A stretch of 64,000 nt of DNA from Paenibacillus sinensis (GTDB lineage Bacteria; Bacillota; Bacilli; Paenibacillales; Paenibacillaceae). Shown here piece by piece: positions 37,146-46,187 of the stretch (position 1 is its first letter; every line of letters starts with the position of its first letter). The notes below the pieces were generated by a model. The model was not told the DNA's origin. It worked only from the letters and a program-made list of their open reading frames with translations, and did not search any database. Both the position numbers and the translations under genes were made by a program. Location: assembly GCF_019904155.1 (NCBI RefSeq), contig NZ_JAHCMB010000049.1, positions 1-64,000 of the forward strand, written 5' to 3'.

Positions 37146-37736
37146 ATGCATTTAGCAACATCTATAATCGAAACGGGCAGACTGCTGCTGAGGCCCTTTG
37201 AGACCGGAGATGCCGACAGCATGCTTCGCAATTGGATCGGCGATCCCAAGGTGCAGCACGAATACGGCGAGCCGGCATATGAAAGTAGGGAAGCGGTCAT
37301 GGAGCTGCTGCTGAAGTGGACGGCTGCTTATGCAGAGCCTGACTTTTACCGATGGGCGATGATCCGGACAATAGACCGGGAATGTATAGGCCAGATTGCC
37401 TTTTGCAGTGTGGACACGCGGCATCATTTTGCCGATATCGAATACTGCGTCGGACGAAGCTATCAGGGGAATGGCTATGCCAGCGAAGCGCTCCGCGCGG
37501 TCATTGCCTATACATTTTCCCACACCAGTCTCAACAGGCTTCAGGCATTCCACCGGGGCAGAAACCAGCAATCCGCCAGAGTTCTGCAACAAGCAGGCAT
37601 GAGTTATGAGGGGACGCTTCGGCAGAGCTTTTACTATGAGGATCTGGATGAGTATGACGATCGGGTCTACTACGGGATTGTACAAGACGAGTCAGAGTCT
37701 CAGGCTTTCAATCATCCAAGCTTCCCGCATAAATAA
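37146..37736 (+). CDS. GNAT-family N-acetyltransferase, RimJ/RimL-like
   Basis: 196 residues. IIETGRLLLRPFETGDADSM at the N-terminus and IGQIAFCSVDTRHHFADIEYCVGRSYQGNGYASEALRAVIAYTF are the family pattern, ending in QQAGMSYEGTLRQSFYYEDLDEYDDRVYYGI. ATG start with AAGGAGGAG. Starts 24 bases after the YARHG gene and may be co-transcribed. Likely acetylates a protein N-terminus or small amine. Confidence 0.9.
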   Translation: MHLATSIIETGRLLLRPFETGDADSMLRNWIGDPKVQHEYGEPAYESREAVMELLLKWTAAYAEPDFYRWAMIRTIDRECIGQIAFCSVDTRHHFADIEYCVGRSYQGNGYASEALRAVIAYTFSHTSLNRLQAFHRGRNQQSARVLQQAGMSYEGTLRQSFYYEDLDEYDDRVYYGIVQDESESQAFNHPSFPHK

Positions 37737-37858
37737 TAATCCGGATAGCTTATTTTTCATATTCATTGAATTCCAATTGGAGTACAATGAATACAAAAAA
37801 TAGACGATATGTTTCATACTGGGGCTCCCAATTAATCATGGGTAGAGGAGTGATTATT

Positions 37859-38647
37859 GTGTACTTAATGGAAGGAAAAAGGATTTTCGCTCCACCGAGA
37901 CTAACATTAACGGAAGCACAGTTAGCTAAGCTGTTGAAGCAGAATCATTCCTTGATTCAGGGCAGCAGACCCGTTCTGAAGAAAGTGTTCGAGCAATTGC
38001 TGGCCAAGGAGAAATTCATCTGCTTGACGGACAAGAACGGCTGCATGATTGATCTGACCGCCGATATCGAGACCGTTCAGTTCTTATTCGAGAATGGATT
38101 GAAGCTTGGAACCAATGTGGGACATGGCGGTGTTACCGCCGTCGGAAAAGTATTGAAATCCAAACAAATGGAAGTGGTCAACGGTCCGGAACATTCCTGG
38201 GAAGCCTTGCAATCGTGGACCTGTATTGCGGCTCCGGTCTATTTTATGGAAGAGTTCAAAGGGGTCGTCAGTATCTCACTCAAAATAGATGAAAAGATCA
38301 ACCATTGTAAAATTGTAGTCCAATTGGTGAGCGATTATGTTGCGGCTTTGCTCAGGATGGACCGAAAGCTAAAGCCGGATAGGCTTACCTTTTTCGGAGC
38401 GCTTATTCTCGACAATCAAAAAGGGCTGACACCCAGAGAGATTGAGGTCTTATACCATCTGAAATCCGGAGAATCGATTAACCGGCTTCCGGACCATTTA
38501 CGGGTATCGCCGAACACCGTGAAGAGTCATCTCAAGAGCATATACCGAAAGCTGGATGTGAATTCACTGGAGCATTGCCTGTCCGTGATCGACAGCATGA
38601 TTGAGAAAGCCACACAAATTAATATCGAAAGCAGTGACAAAGGGTGA
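37859..38647 (+). CDS. LuxR-family regulator with N-terminal GAF-like domain
   Basis: 262 residues from GTG 37859 (GAGGAG eight bases upstream; the frame is open further). An N-terminal GAF-like sensor domain spans about residues 25-175 (LTDKNGCMIDLTAD, LGTNVGHGGVTAVGK). The C-terminal LuxR helix-turn-helix reads LTPREIEVLYHLKSGESINRLPDHLRVSPNTVKSHLKSIYRKLDV. Divergence from typical sequences is small. It directly precedes the thiolase-to-ALDC operon and is separated from it by a terminator, so it is the presumed pathway-specific regulator. Confidence 0.85.
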   Translation: MYLMEGKRIFAPPRLTLTEAQLAKLLKQNHSLIQGSRPVLKKVFEQLLAKEKFICLTDKNGCMIDLTADIETVQFLFENGLKLGTNVGHGGVTAVGKVLKSKQMEVVNGPEHSWEALQSWTCIAAPVYFMEEFKGVVSISLKIDEKINHCKIVVQLVSDYVAALLRMDRKLKPDRLTFFGALILDNQKGLTPREIEVLYHLKSGESINRLPDHLRVSPNTVKSHLKSIYRKLDVNSLEHCLSVIDSMIEKATQINIESSDKG

Positions 38648-38667
38648 GAAATTTCACCCTTTTTTTG
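38639..38667 (+). terminator. Rho-independent terminator after the LuxR gene
   Basis: AAAGGGTGA, loop GAAA, then TTCACCCTTTTTTT; the stem overlaps the LuxR stop codon. Confidence 0.85.
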
Positions 38668-38752
38668 TTTGTACAGGGTGATTCGGCGACTGGAAATGAA
38701 AGGTAAAATAGGGCTTAGAAAAAAATTTTATATGGATAGGAGACTGAGGTGC

Positions 38753-39928
38753 ATGGAGAATGTTGTTATCGTTGCGGCGGTGCGATCAGCGATTGGAGCA
38801 TTTGGCGGGGTAATCTCTGAAGCTTCAGCGACCACCCTTGGAAGTGCAATTATCAGAGGACTCTTGGAGAGAAGCGGCCTTAAGGCTGGTGAAATTGACG
38901 AAGTTATTTTAGGCAATGTGCTGACAGCGGGATGTGGGCAAAATCCGGCCAGGCAATCGTCCTATGAAGCCGGTCTTCCGTATCAATCACGCGCCTATAC
39001 GATCAACAAAGTGTGCGGTTCGGGGCTTAAGGCAATTCAATTGGGTGTACAAGCCATAAGCTGCCAGGATGCGGACATTGTAATCGCAGGAGGACAGGAG
39101 AATATGGATATGGCCGCGCACATTCTGAATAAGTCCCGGAAGGGACAGCGAATGGGCAACTGGGAGCTAGTGGACAGTCTGATTCAGGATGGCTTATGCG
39201 ATGCGTTTGGCAACTACCATATGGGAATTACTGCGGAGAATATCGCGGAGAAGTTTCGGATCTCCCGCACAGAGCAGGACGAATTTGCCGTCCATTCACA
39301 GGCCAAAGCGAATGAAGCGATTCAAAATGAACGGTTTGCCAGAGAGATTATTCCGATTCAGATTGAAAAAAGAGGCACGGTTCATTTCTTTGATAAAGAT
39401 GAATTTCCACGGCCGGGCACAAATTTGGAGGTACTATCCAGGTTGAAGCCGGCATTCAAAGAGAACGGTACGGTTACTGCCGGTAATTCATCAGGCATTA
39501 ACAACGGAGCGGCTGCCGTCCTGTTAATGAGTGAGACGAAGGCTCATGAACTGGGGCTTAAACCTTTGGCGAGAATCGCGGGATACGCCAATGTCGGTGT
39601 GGACCCTTCATTAATGGGCACGGGTCCCATTATGGCCAGCAAGAAGGCACTGTCCCGGGCGGGGTGGGACGTTCAGGAGCTGGATCTGATCGAATCGAAT
39701 GAAGCCTTTGCGGCTCAAGCCATCGCGGTCAACCGGGAGATGCAATGGGATACCGAAAAAGTAAATGTTAACGGCGGTGCCATTGCGCTTGGTCATCCGA
39801 TTGGCGCTTCCGGGGCACGGATCGTTGTCACGCTGCTGCATGAGATGCTGCGGCGCGATGCCCGAAAAGGTCTGGCGACCTTATGCATCGGCGGCGGGAT
39901 GGGAGCTGCGATGCTGCTCGAAAGATAG
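38753..39928 (+). CDS. Thiolase (acetyl-CoA acetyltransferase type)
   Basis: 391 residues from ATG 38753 (AGGAG upstream). Condenses or cleaves 3-oxoacyl-CoA with CoA. Catalytic C88 in NKVCGSGLKA, the NEAFAAQ motif, the His in NGGAIALGHPIGASGAR and the second Cys in CIGGGMGAA, all intact. Length and motifs are those of biosynthetic thiolase (PhaA/AtoB-like). First gene of the operon; 26 bases before the reductase. Confidence 0.93.
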   Translation: MENVVIVAAVRSAIGAFGGVISEASATTLGSAIIRGLLERSGLKAGEIDEVILGNVLTAGCGQNPARQSSYEAGLPYQSRAYTINKVCGSGLKAIQLGVQAISCQDADIVIAGGQENMDMAAHILNKSRKGQRMGNWELVDSLIQDGLCDAFGNYHMGITAENIAEKFRISRTEQDEFAVHSQAKANEAIQNERFAREIIPIQIEKRGTVHFFDKDEFPRPGTNLEVLSRLKPAFKENGTVTAGNSSGINNGAAAVLLMSETKAHELGLKPLARIAGYANVGVDPSLMGTGPIMASKKALSRAGWDVQELDLIESNEAFAAQAIAVNREMQWDTEKVNVNGGAIALGHPIGASGARIVVTLLHEMLRRDARKGLATLCIGGGMGAAMLLER

Positions 39929-39954
39929 AATATGCTCTTGAAAGGGGTGCCTAT

Positions 39955-40695
39955 ATGAGCGAAAAAGTTGCCTTGGTTACGGGAGGAACGCGCGGGATCG
40001 GAGAGGCCATCTGCAAAAACTTTCTTGCGAATTCGTTCCGGGTCATTACATGCGCTACAAATGCCGAGCGAAATGCTAGGTGGCTGGATACGCGGATTTC
40101 TGAAGGATATTCCAACGTGGATTGCTATGTGTGCGATGTGGGGGATTACGAAGAGTGCCGATCAACTGTTGCGGATATTGAACGGAAATACGGGCAAATC
40201 GACATTCTGGTTAATAACGCGGGGATAACGAGAGATGCAAGCCTGAAGAAGATGACGAAGGAATACTGGGATGCCGTACTGAGAACGAATTTGGACAGCT
40301 TGTTCAACATCACCAGTCATGTGCTGCCCCTGATGCTCAATCGGAATTACGGCCGCATCATCAATATTTCATCGGTCAATGGCGAGAAAGGACAGTTCGG
40401 ACAAACCAACTATGCGGCTGCAAAGGCGGGTGCGCACGGTTTTACCAAATCATTGGCAAGGGAGGTTTCGAATAAAAATATTACGGTCAATACCGTATCA
40501 CCCGGCTATATCCAGACGGACATGATGGCGAGCATTCCGAAGAATATTCTCGACGATATTATTGGACAGATTCCGGTCGGACGGCTGGGCAGACCGGAAG
40601 AGATCGCGGAAGTCGTCTATTTTCTCACAACTGGCGGAGCGGATTACATCACCGGCTCGATCATCTCCGTGAATGGAGGATTGCACATGTATTGA
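39955..40695 (+). CDS. SDR ketoreductase, PhaB/FabG-like
   Basis: 246 residues. VTGGTRGIGEAI nucleotide motif, NNAGITRDASLKKM, and catalytic Ser/Tyr/Lys in ISSVNGEKGQFGQTNYAAAKAGAHGF. The NNAGITRD and GQFGQTNY segments closely follow acetoacetyl-CoA reductase (PhaB). Together with the thiolase it could make a 3-hydroxyacyl-CoA. ATG start with AAAGGGG. Confidence 0.92.
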   Translation: MSEKVALVTGGTRGIGEAICKNFLANSFRVITCATNAERNARWLDTRISEGYSNVDCYVCDVGDYEECRSTVADIERKYGQIDILVNNAGITRDASLKKMTKEYWDAVLRTNLDSLFNITSHVLPLMLNRNYGRIINISSVNGEKGQFGQTNYAAAKAGAHGFTKSLAREVSNKNITVNTVSPGYIQTDMMASIPKNILDDIIGQIPVGRLGRPEEIAEVVYFLTTGGADYITGSIISVNGGLHMY

Positions 40696-40721
40696 TTAAA
40701 TCGATAAGGCGGGTGAGTTGT

Positions 40722-41762
40722 ATGAGTCATTGCGGCATTGTCGGTCTCGGAACATATGTGCCGGAGTTGATCGTTACGGCCAAGGAGCTGGCTGACCAGT
40801 CGGGCATCCCGGAATCGGTCATTGTGGAGAAATACGGTCTTAAGCAAAAACGGATGGCCGTCTCAGAGGAAACGCCGCTATATATGGGTGTCAGGGCGGC
40901 ACAAACGGCTCTGGCCGATTCCGGACTGTCACCCTCGGAACTTGATGTGGTGATTTGGGCAGGGGGCCAGCACAAAGACTATATGTCCTGGCTTGCCGGC
41001 ACCAAAATCGCCAGCGAGCTGAATGCCTTCAACGCCTGGTCATTCGACATGTCGGCGCTTTGCGGCTCCATGATCTGTGCTATGGAAATTGCGCGCTCAT
41101 TGCTGGCGGCCAACGAAGAATACACCAAAATTTTGCTCGTAAGCGGGTACCGGGACAGTGATCTGATTGATCTGAAGTGCAAGGAAACTTCTTTTCTTGT
41201 CGATGTAGCGGCAGGAGCTTCGGCGCTAATTATACAGAAGAATGCGCCGGTCAACGTGATTTTGGCAACCGCGTTTAAGAGCGACGGGAGCTTCGCCGAC
41301 GATTGTGTGGTGGAATATGGCGGTGCCAAGCACTGGCCGCCGAAGGAGCATGAGCTGCAAGGCTTGCACTTCACCGTAAAAGATCCGGTCAATTTCAAGG
41401 AGCGGCTAAAAGCGAAAACCGTGCCTAATTTTATCTCGGTTATCCGCGAGGCGCTGTTCAAGTCCGGGAAGAGTGACCGGGATATCGACTATTTGGCTAT
41501 TCTGCATCTTCCTAAATCTTCACATCATCACTATCTGTCCGAGTTCAATTTGACCGAAGATCAATCCACTTATCTCGATGAGTACGGCCACCTCGGGCAA
41601 AATGATCCCATTCTGTCTCTACAGCTCGGGATTGCTGAGGGAAGAGTCAAGGATGGAAGCACCGTTGTCATGACGGCGGCAGGAGTCGGGTTTATATGGG
41701 CTGCTTCGGTTATCCGATGGGGCAGCGCTTCAAGCGTAAGGAAGGGGAGTGAAACGGGATGA
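40722..41762 (+). CDS. 3-oxoacyl-ACP synthase III (FabH/KAS III) family protein
   Basis: 346 residues from ATG 40722 (the frame is open to 40692). Thiolase-fold condensing enzyme with the KAS III triad: nucleophile C114 (DMSALCGSM), His in ILHLPKSSHHHY and Asn in GHLGQNDPILSL. The N-terminal GIVGLGTYVPELIVT is typical. It is not housekeeping FabH, being diverged and embedded in a pathway operon; no ACP gene is present, so it may use CoA substrates. Overlaps the next gene by four bases. Confidence 0.85.
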   Translation: MSHCGIVGLGTYVPELIVTAKELADQSGIPESVIVEKYGLKQKRMAVSEETPLYMGVRAAQTALADSGLSPSELDVVIWAGGQHKDYMSWLAGTKIASELNAFNAWSFDMSALCGSMICAMEIARSLLAANEEYTKILLVSGYRDSDLIDLKCKETSFLVDVAAGASALIIQKNAPVNVILATAFKSDGSFADDCVVEYGGAKHWPPKEHELQGLHFTVKDPVNFKERLKAKTVPNFISVIREALFKSGKSDRDIDYLAILHLPKSSHHHYLSEFNLTEDQSTYLDEYGHLGQNDPILSLQLGIAEGRVKDGSTVVMTAAGVGFIWAASVIRWGSASSVRKGSETG

Positions 41763-43552
41763 AGGCCATTCTGACCGGGAATGAAGCGATAGCACGGGGC
41801 GCGTATGAAGCGGGAGCCGGTATGGCGACGGGTTATCCGGGAACCCCTTCGACGGTAGTGATTGAAGAGACGATGAGGAAATACACTGAAATCTACTCAG
41901 AGTGGTCAACGAACGAAAAGGTGGCTCTGGAGGTTGCGATGGGAGCTTCTTTTGCCGGCTATCGAAGCTATGCCGTCATGAAGACCGTCGGGCTTAATGT
42001 CGCTCATGACGCGCTGATGTCCGCGGCCCAGGCCCAGACGAACGGGGGGCTGGTGCTCGTGGTATCGGATGATGCCGGACGGATCAGCGATGACTGCAAT
42101 GACTGCCGTCATTACGGGGACAGCGCCGGGGTTCCTGTGCTTGAACCGTCAGACAGCCAGGAAGCTCTGGAATATATGAAGCTTGCATTTGAGCTCAGTG
42201 AACGGCTCAGTCTGCCGGTCATTATCCGTCTGACTTCCATCACATGCAAGACACGCAGCACGGTGGACATCGACGATGCTTACCAATACCAGAAGGCATT
42301 CCGCAAGAAATACAAGTTCAGCTATTATGGCGTCCTGGCAAGCACGATGATGATCGGCATGGCAAACTCCTCGAATGCCAAGGTTCGCCGGTTTGATCAT
42401 GATTTTGCCCAGGCGCTGCGAAGCCTCAAGGAAGAAGCCGCAGACCTTCCGGTGAATGTGCTTGAACTAAACGGCAGTGATATCGGAATCATTACCGCAG
42501 GTGTGCCATATGGCTATGTCAAGGAAATGCTGCCGGAGGCTTCGGTCTTGAAGCTCGGCTTGGTCTATCCGCTTCCGGAGCGACTGATTCGCAGGCTTGC
42601 GGATCATGTTAACCGGCTGTATGTCATTGAAGACGGTCATGTATTCCTCGAGAAGGAGATCAAAAGCCTTGGCTTCGATGTCATCGGGGAGAGCCTGTTC
42701 CCCAAATTTCCGGAATCCACATGCTTCAGCCCCGAACTGATATCCGAGAAGCTGGGTTCAACCGAAGTCAGCGTACACCCGATCCAGGATGTTCCCTTCC
42801 GTCTGCCGATGAATTGTGCCGGCTGCTCCCATTTATTCGTCTATCACATTCTGAAGAAGCATCGAATCGAGGCTTCAACCGATGTGACCTGCGGCGGGAT
42901 CGGCGTCTTCCCGCATATTGGCGCATTCAATAACGCGAAGCATATGGGTTCCTCCATCGGGATGGCCCACGGTGTTAACGTGATGAATCAGGGACATGGA
43001 GAGCGGAAGTATGTTGCGGTCATAGGGGATGGCGGATTCTGGGCGACCGGAATTAACGGGATGATCAACATGGTCTACAACTCGGCTAACTCCACGGTCA
43101 TTATTGTAGATAATCAATGCATTGCGATGACGGGAGGCCAGAGCCTTCCTTCCGGCGATTTCGGAGCCCATTATAATCCGGAGAATCGTCTGAATATTGC
43201 CGAGATGTGCCGGGCGATCGGAATTCGTGATATCCATACAGTTGATGCCTATGATCTTGAGGAATTGGAAGCTGCGGTGCTTGGCGCCGTCAACTCACAA
43301 GGAAGCGCGGTCGTCATCGTGCAGAAGCCTTGTCTGTTGAAAATCAAGCCGGATCGGTCCGTATCCGGGCATATTGAGCAGAGCAAATGCGTTCATTGCA
43401 AAAGCTGTCTGCAGCTCGGTTGTCTCGCATTGGAAATTAAAGCAACGGATCAGGGCGAAGAGATTCAAATCAACGAAAATCTGTGCGTTGGCTGCAAATT
43501 ATGCGCCGCAGCCTGCAAAAGCGAGGCGATAAGCTATGAGCGCTCCGGATAA
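41759..43552 (+). CDS. iorA: Indolepyruvate ferredoxin oxidoreductase-type enzyme, alpha subunit
   Basis: 597 residues, close to the usual size. Oxidatively decarboxylates a 2-oxoacid with CoA and ferredoxin to an acyl-CoA. N-terminal pyrimidine-binding domain (GAGMATGYPGTPSTVVIEE, NEKVALEVAMGASFAG), TPP-binding domain (NCAGCSHLFVYHILK, then VIGDGGFWATG and DNQCIAMTGGQ), and a C-terminal 2[4Fe-4S] ferredoxin domain (CVHCKSCLQLGC, CVGCKLCAAAC). In the first cluster the usual Pro after the last Cys is Leu. Substrate may be an aryl- or branched-chain pyruvate. Confidence 0.9.
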   Translation: MKAILTGNEAIARGAYEAGAGMATGYPGTPSTVVIEETMRKYTEIYSEWSTNEKVALEVAMGASFAGYRSYAVMKTVGLNVAHDALMSAAQAQTNGGLVLVVSDDAGRISDDCNDCRHYGDSAGVPVLEPSDSQEALEYMKLAFELSERLSLPVIIRLTSITCKTRSTVDIDDAYQYQKAFRKKYKFSYYGVLASTMMIGMANSSNAKVRRFDHDFAQALRSLKEEAADLPVNVLELNGSDIGIITAGVPYGYVKEMLPEASVLKLGLVYPLPERLIRRLADHVNRLYVIEDGHVFLEKEIKSLGFDVIGESLFPKFPESTCFSPELISEKLGSTEVSVHPIQDVPFRLPMNCAGCSHLFVYHILKKHRIEASTDVTCGGIGVFPHIGAFNNAKHMGSSIGMAHGVNVMNQGHGERKYVAVIGDGGFWATGINGMINMVYNSANSTVIIVDNQCIAMTGGQSLPSGDFGAHYNPENRLNIAEMCRAIGIRDIHTVDAYDLEELEAAVLGAVNSQGSAVVIVQKPCLLKIKPDRSVSGHIEQSKCVHCKSCLQLGCLALEIKATDQGEEIQINENLCVGCKLCAAACKSEAISYERSG

Positions 43553-44147
43553 AGGAAGTTACCTCATTTGCGGATTGGGAGGTCAGGGAATCGGCCTGTT
43601 CGGCAAAATACTCGGCGAATACTACACCCATCATGGATACGAGATCAAAATCTCGGATGTAATGGGACTTGGACAACGGGGAGGGAGCGTTGAATGCCAT
43701 TTCAGGTACTCGACAGAACGCATCTACTCTCCGCTTATTCCATTCGGTACAGCAGAGGCGCTCATTTCTTTTGAACAGATCGAGACGCTGCGCAATGCGC
43801 ATTATCTGAAGAAGGAGGGACGGATTATCAGCAGCACGTATGAATTGAGTCCGCCAACGGTCAATACGAGGCTTCAGGCTGATGTTCAGGGCAGCGCACG
43901 CGAATCCATTCAACGATTAGGTTTCCCGGTCCGGTTTATTGACGATGCGGAAATCGACCGGGCCGATCCGGAGTTCAACCGTGTGCGCAATATGATCGCT
44001 TTGGCTGTGCTCGCGGAACAGATGGAGCTGGATATCCAGAGCTTGATTGAATTGCTTAAGAACAATATTTCTCCCTCGTATCTTCAATTGAATCTGAGAG
44101 CTTTTGAATATGGGAGACAGTTATTTGAAAGAACGACAGCATACTAA
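43536..44147 (+). CDS. iorB: Indolepyruvate ferredoxin oxidoreductase-type enzyme, beta subunit
   Basis: 203 residues, the gamma-domain of 2-oxoacid:acceptor oxidoreductases: YLICGLGGQGIGLFGKILGE, DVMGLGQRGGSVECHFRYS, then LNNNISPSYLQLNLRAF. Overlaps iorA by 17 bases, so both subunits are made together. It pairs with iorA to give the complete two-subunit enzyme. Confidence 0.9.
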   Translation: MSAPDKGSYLICGLGGQGIGLFGKILGEYYTHHGYEIKISDVMGLGQRGGSVECHFRYSTERIYSPLIPFGTAEALISFEQIETLRNAHYLKKEGRIISSTYELSPPTVNTRLQADVQGSARESIQRLGFPVRFIDDAEIDRADPEFNRVRNMIALAVLAEQMELDIQSLIELLKNNISPSYLQLNLRAFEYGRQLFERTTAY

Positions 44148-44167
44148 CTGCCAGATGAGGTGATGAA

Positions 44168-45391
44168 GTGAAGCATTCAGCTTCAGAGATGCGGATTATT
44201 TCGTTATTGGTTTTTTTGGTTCCTTTTCTAATGGGACTTGGGGTCGATTTATATGTGCCTTCTCTGCCCTCGCTCGTATCTTTTTATCATAGCGATACCG
44301 GAACCGTTCAGCGGAGCATCAGCCTGTATATGCTGGGATATGGTGTGGGGCAGATGGTGCTTGGAATTCTCTCGGATCGTTATGGGCGTAGAAAAATATT
44401 GCTCGGAAGCTCATTGAGCTACGGGATCATCAGTTTGATCTGTATCAGCTCGCCGACAATTCAGGTGCTTAATCTGTGCCGGCTCATTCAGGGCTTAAGC
44501 GTAGGCGGCATGGCGGTTGTGGGCCGGGCGATGGTCGTGGATTGCTACAAAGGCAAAGAGTTGGCCAAAGCAACGAATTACTTCGGGTTAAGCTGGTCGC
44601 TTGGCCCGATCATCGGCCCATTTATCGGCGGCTATTTTGAAGAATATTTAAGCTGGAAAGCCGACTTCTATTTCTTTGGCTTGTACGGCCTGATTATTTT
44701 TGGTTTGGCCCTGGCCCGGCTGCCGGAAACTAACCAAAATCTGGTTAAGCTGAATGTGAAAGTCACGCTCGCGAACATCGGAAAGATTATTCGTGACCCG
44801 GTATTCATGGGAATGACGATCATCGGCGGATTCGGTTACGCGTCGGTAGTGCTGTTCAACACGATGGGGCCTTTTCTCATCCAGAATGTTCTTGGCTATT
44901 CATCCGTGATTTACGGCTATATTGCGCTGGTGCTGGGAGCTTCTTATTTCTTGGGGTCGATTGGCAATCGGTTCAGCGTGGGCCGTTATCCCATCATGAC
45001 TTTATTGATCTTTGGATTGTCCAGTGCGTTGATTTTCAGCCTGATCATGGTATTGATTGAGTTCGCGGGAGGCGTGAGTCTTCCCGGAACGGTGATTCCG
45101 GTGCTGCTGATCGTCTTTGTCTGCGGTTTTATCGTCCCCAATACGTTAGCGCGATCAATGGAACTGTTTGCCCATCTGGCGGGTACGGCAAGTTCCTTGT
45201 TCGGCTCTCTGTCGGGTGTCATCGTATCGCTCGTCACAACATTCGCCAGCCATTTGAAGGTTGATTCCCAGCTTCCGATGTCGTTCACGTACAGCGGACT
45301 GATGCTCATTTCGATCCTGATGTTTGGTGTCTGCCATTATGTTGATAAGCTGCCGGCCGGCAAAAAAAAGGGGGAGAAATTGCATGTATGA
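44168..45391 (+). CDS. MFS transporter, Bcr/CflA drug-exporter family
   Basis: 407 residues, GTG start. About twelve membrane segments; LMGLGVDLYVPSLPSL at TM1 and GQMVLGILSDRYGRRKILLGSSL between TM2 and TM3 are the Bcr/CflA hallmarks, followed by RLIQGLSVGGMAVVGRAM. It is the single transporter of the operon, which suggests export of the pathway product. Overlaps the next gene by eight bases. Confidence 0.9.
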   Translation: MKHSASEMRIISLLVFLVPFLMGLGVDLYVPSLPSLVSFYHSDTGTVQRSISLYMLGYGVGQMVLGILSDRYGRRKILLGSSLSYGIISLICISSPTIQVLNLCRLIQGLSVGGMAVVGRAMVVDCYKGKELAKATNYFGLSWSLGPIIGPFIGGYFEEYLSWKADFYFFGLYGLIIFGLALARLPETNQNLVKLNVKVTLANIGKIIRDPVFMGMTIIGGFGYASVVLFNTMGPFLIQNVLGYSSVIYGYIALVLGASYFLGSIGNRFSVGRYPIMTLLIFGLSSALIFSLIMVLIEFAGGVSLPGTVIPVLLIVFVCGFIVPNTLARSMELFAHLAGTASSLFGSLSGVIVSLVTTFASHLKVDSQLPMSFTYSGLMLISILMFGVCHYVDKLPAGKKKGEKLHV

Positions 45392-46145
45392 GCCGAAAGC
45401 CGCGAACCGGGAATTAAGTCTGGTGCTGGGGGATCTGGATACCGTTTATCAAGTGTCGACCTATGGCGCCGTGTTCGCGGGCGTATTGGACGGGTTTGTG
45501 CCTTTGAAGGAATTGAGCAAATGGGGAGACTTCGGCATTGGCAGCATTACGGGACTCCATGGCGAAATCGCCATTCTGGACGGTATCCTCCATCATTTTG
45601 ATGAATATGGGCAGACCCGTTCCATCGACCGAGAGGACCAAACGCCCAAAATGCTCGTTTCCTTTTTCAAAAGTGATCAGATTGTTCCTTTGCACACAGC
45701 GGCCACCTACGAGGAGACGAAGTCTGCGATCGAGCAGGCGCTGCCCACAGCCAACATCATGTATGCGATCAAGATCGAGGGTCTTTTCGAAGTATTGCGG
45801 ACCAAATGTTATCCTGCCCAGCCGAAGCCGTATCCCAAAGGGATCAACACCGCTTTATCCAAGCATGTCAGAACGTATCATAACGAGCGCGGAACGCTGG
45901 TTGGCTATCTTATGCCGGAGCATCTTGGCGAGATTTCCGGACTAAGCTATCATTTTCACTTCATTACACAGGATGGCAAATACGGAGGTCATATGATTGA
46001 TTTTACACTGATTGACGGAACTGCCTATCTGGATTACAAGCATACGTTGCGGCTCATTCTTCCCAGCGATGAGGAGTACTACCAAGCCGATTTATCCGAG
46101 ACGATGAACATCCTTCAACAGGTCGTGGACATCTCTCTGCAATAA
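45384..46145 (+). CDS. Alpha-acetolactate-decarboxylase-like protein A
   Basis: 253 residues from ATG 45384. Clear homologue of ALDC: QVSTYGAVFAGVLDG, GDFGIGSITGLHGEIAILDG and the zinc site with three His in LSYHFHFITQDGKYGGHMIDF. The N-terminal catalytic Glu is kept (HGEIAI), but the catalytic Arg (TRT in Bacillus AlsD) is Lys here (RTKCYPAQPKPY), and the C-terminal Glu tail is missing. The substrate is therefore probably not acetolactate itself. Overlaps the exporter gene and is followed by a paralogue. Confidence 0.85.
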   Translation: MYEPKAANRELSLVLGDLDTVYQVSTYGAVFAGVLDGFVPLKELSKWGDFGIGSITGLHGEIAILDGILHHFDEYGQTRSIDREDQTPKMLVSFFKSDQIVPLHTAATYEETKSAIEQALPTANIMYAIKIEGLFEVLRTKCYPAQPKPYPKGINTALSKHVRTYHNERGTLVGYLMPEHLGEISGLSYHFHFITQDGKYGGHMIDFTLIDGTAYLDYKHTLRLILPSDEEYYQADLSETMNILQQVVDISLQ

Positions 46146-46187
46146 ATGCCAGTGTAAGGCGAAGAATCCGATGGAGGAGGGGTTTAG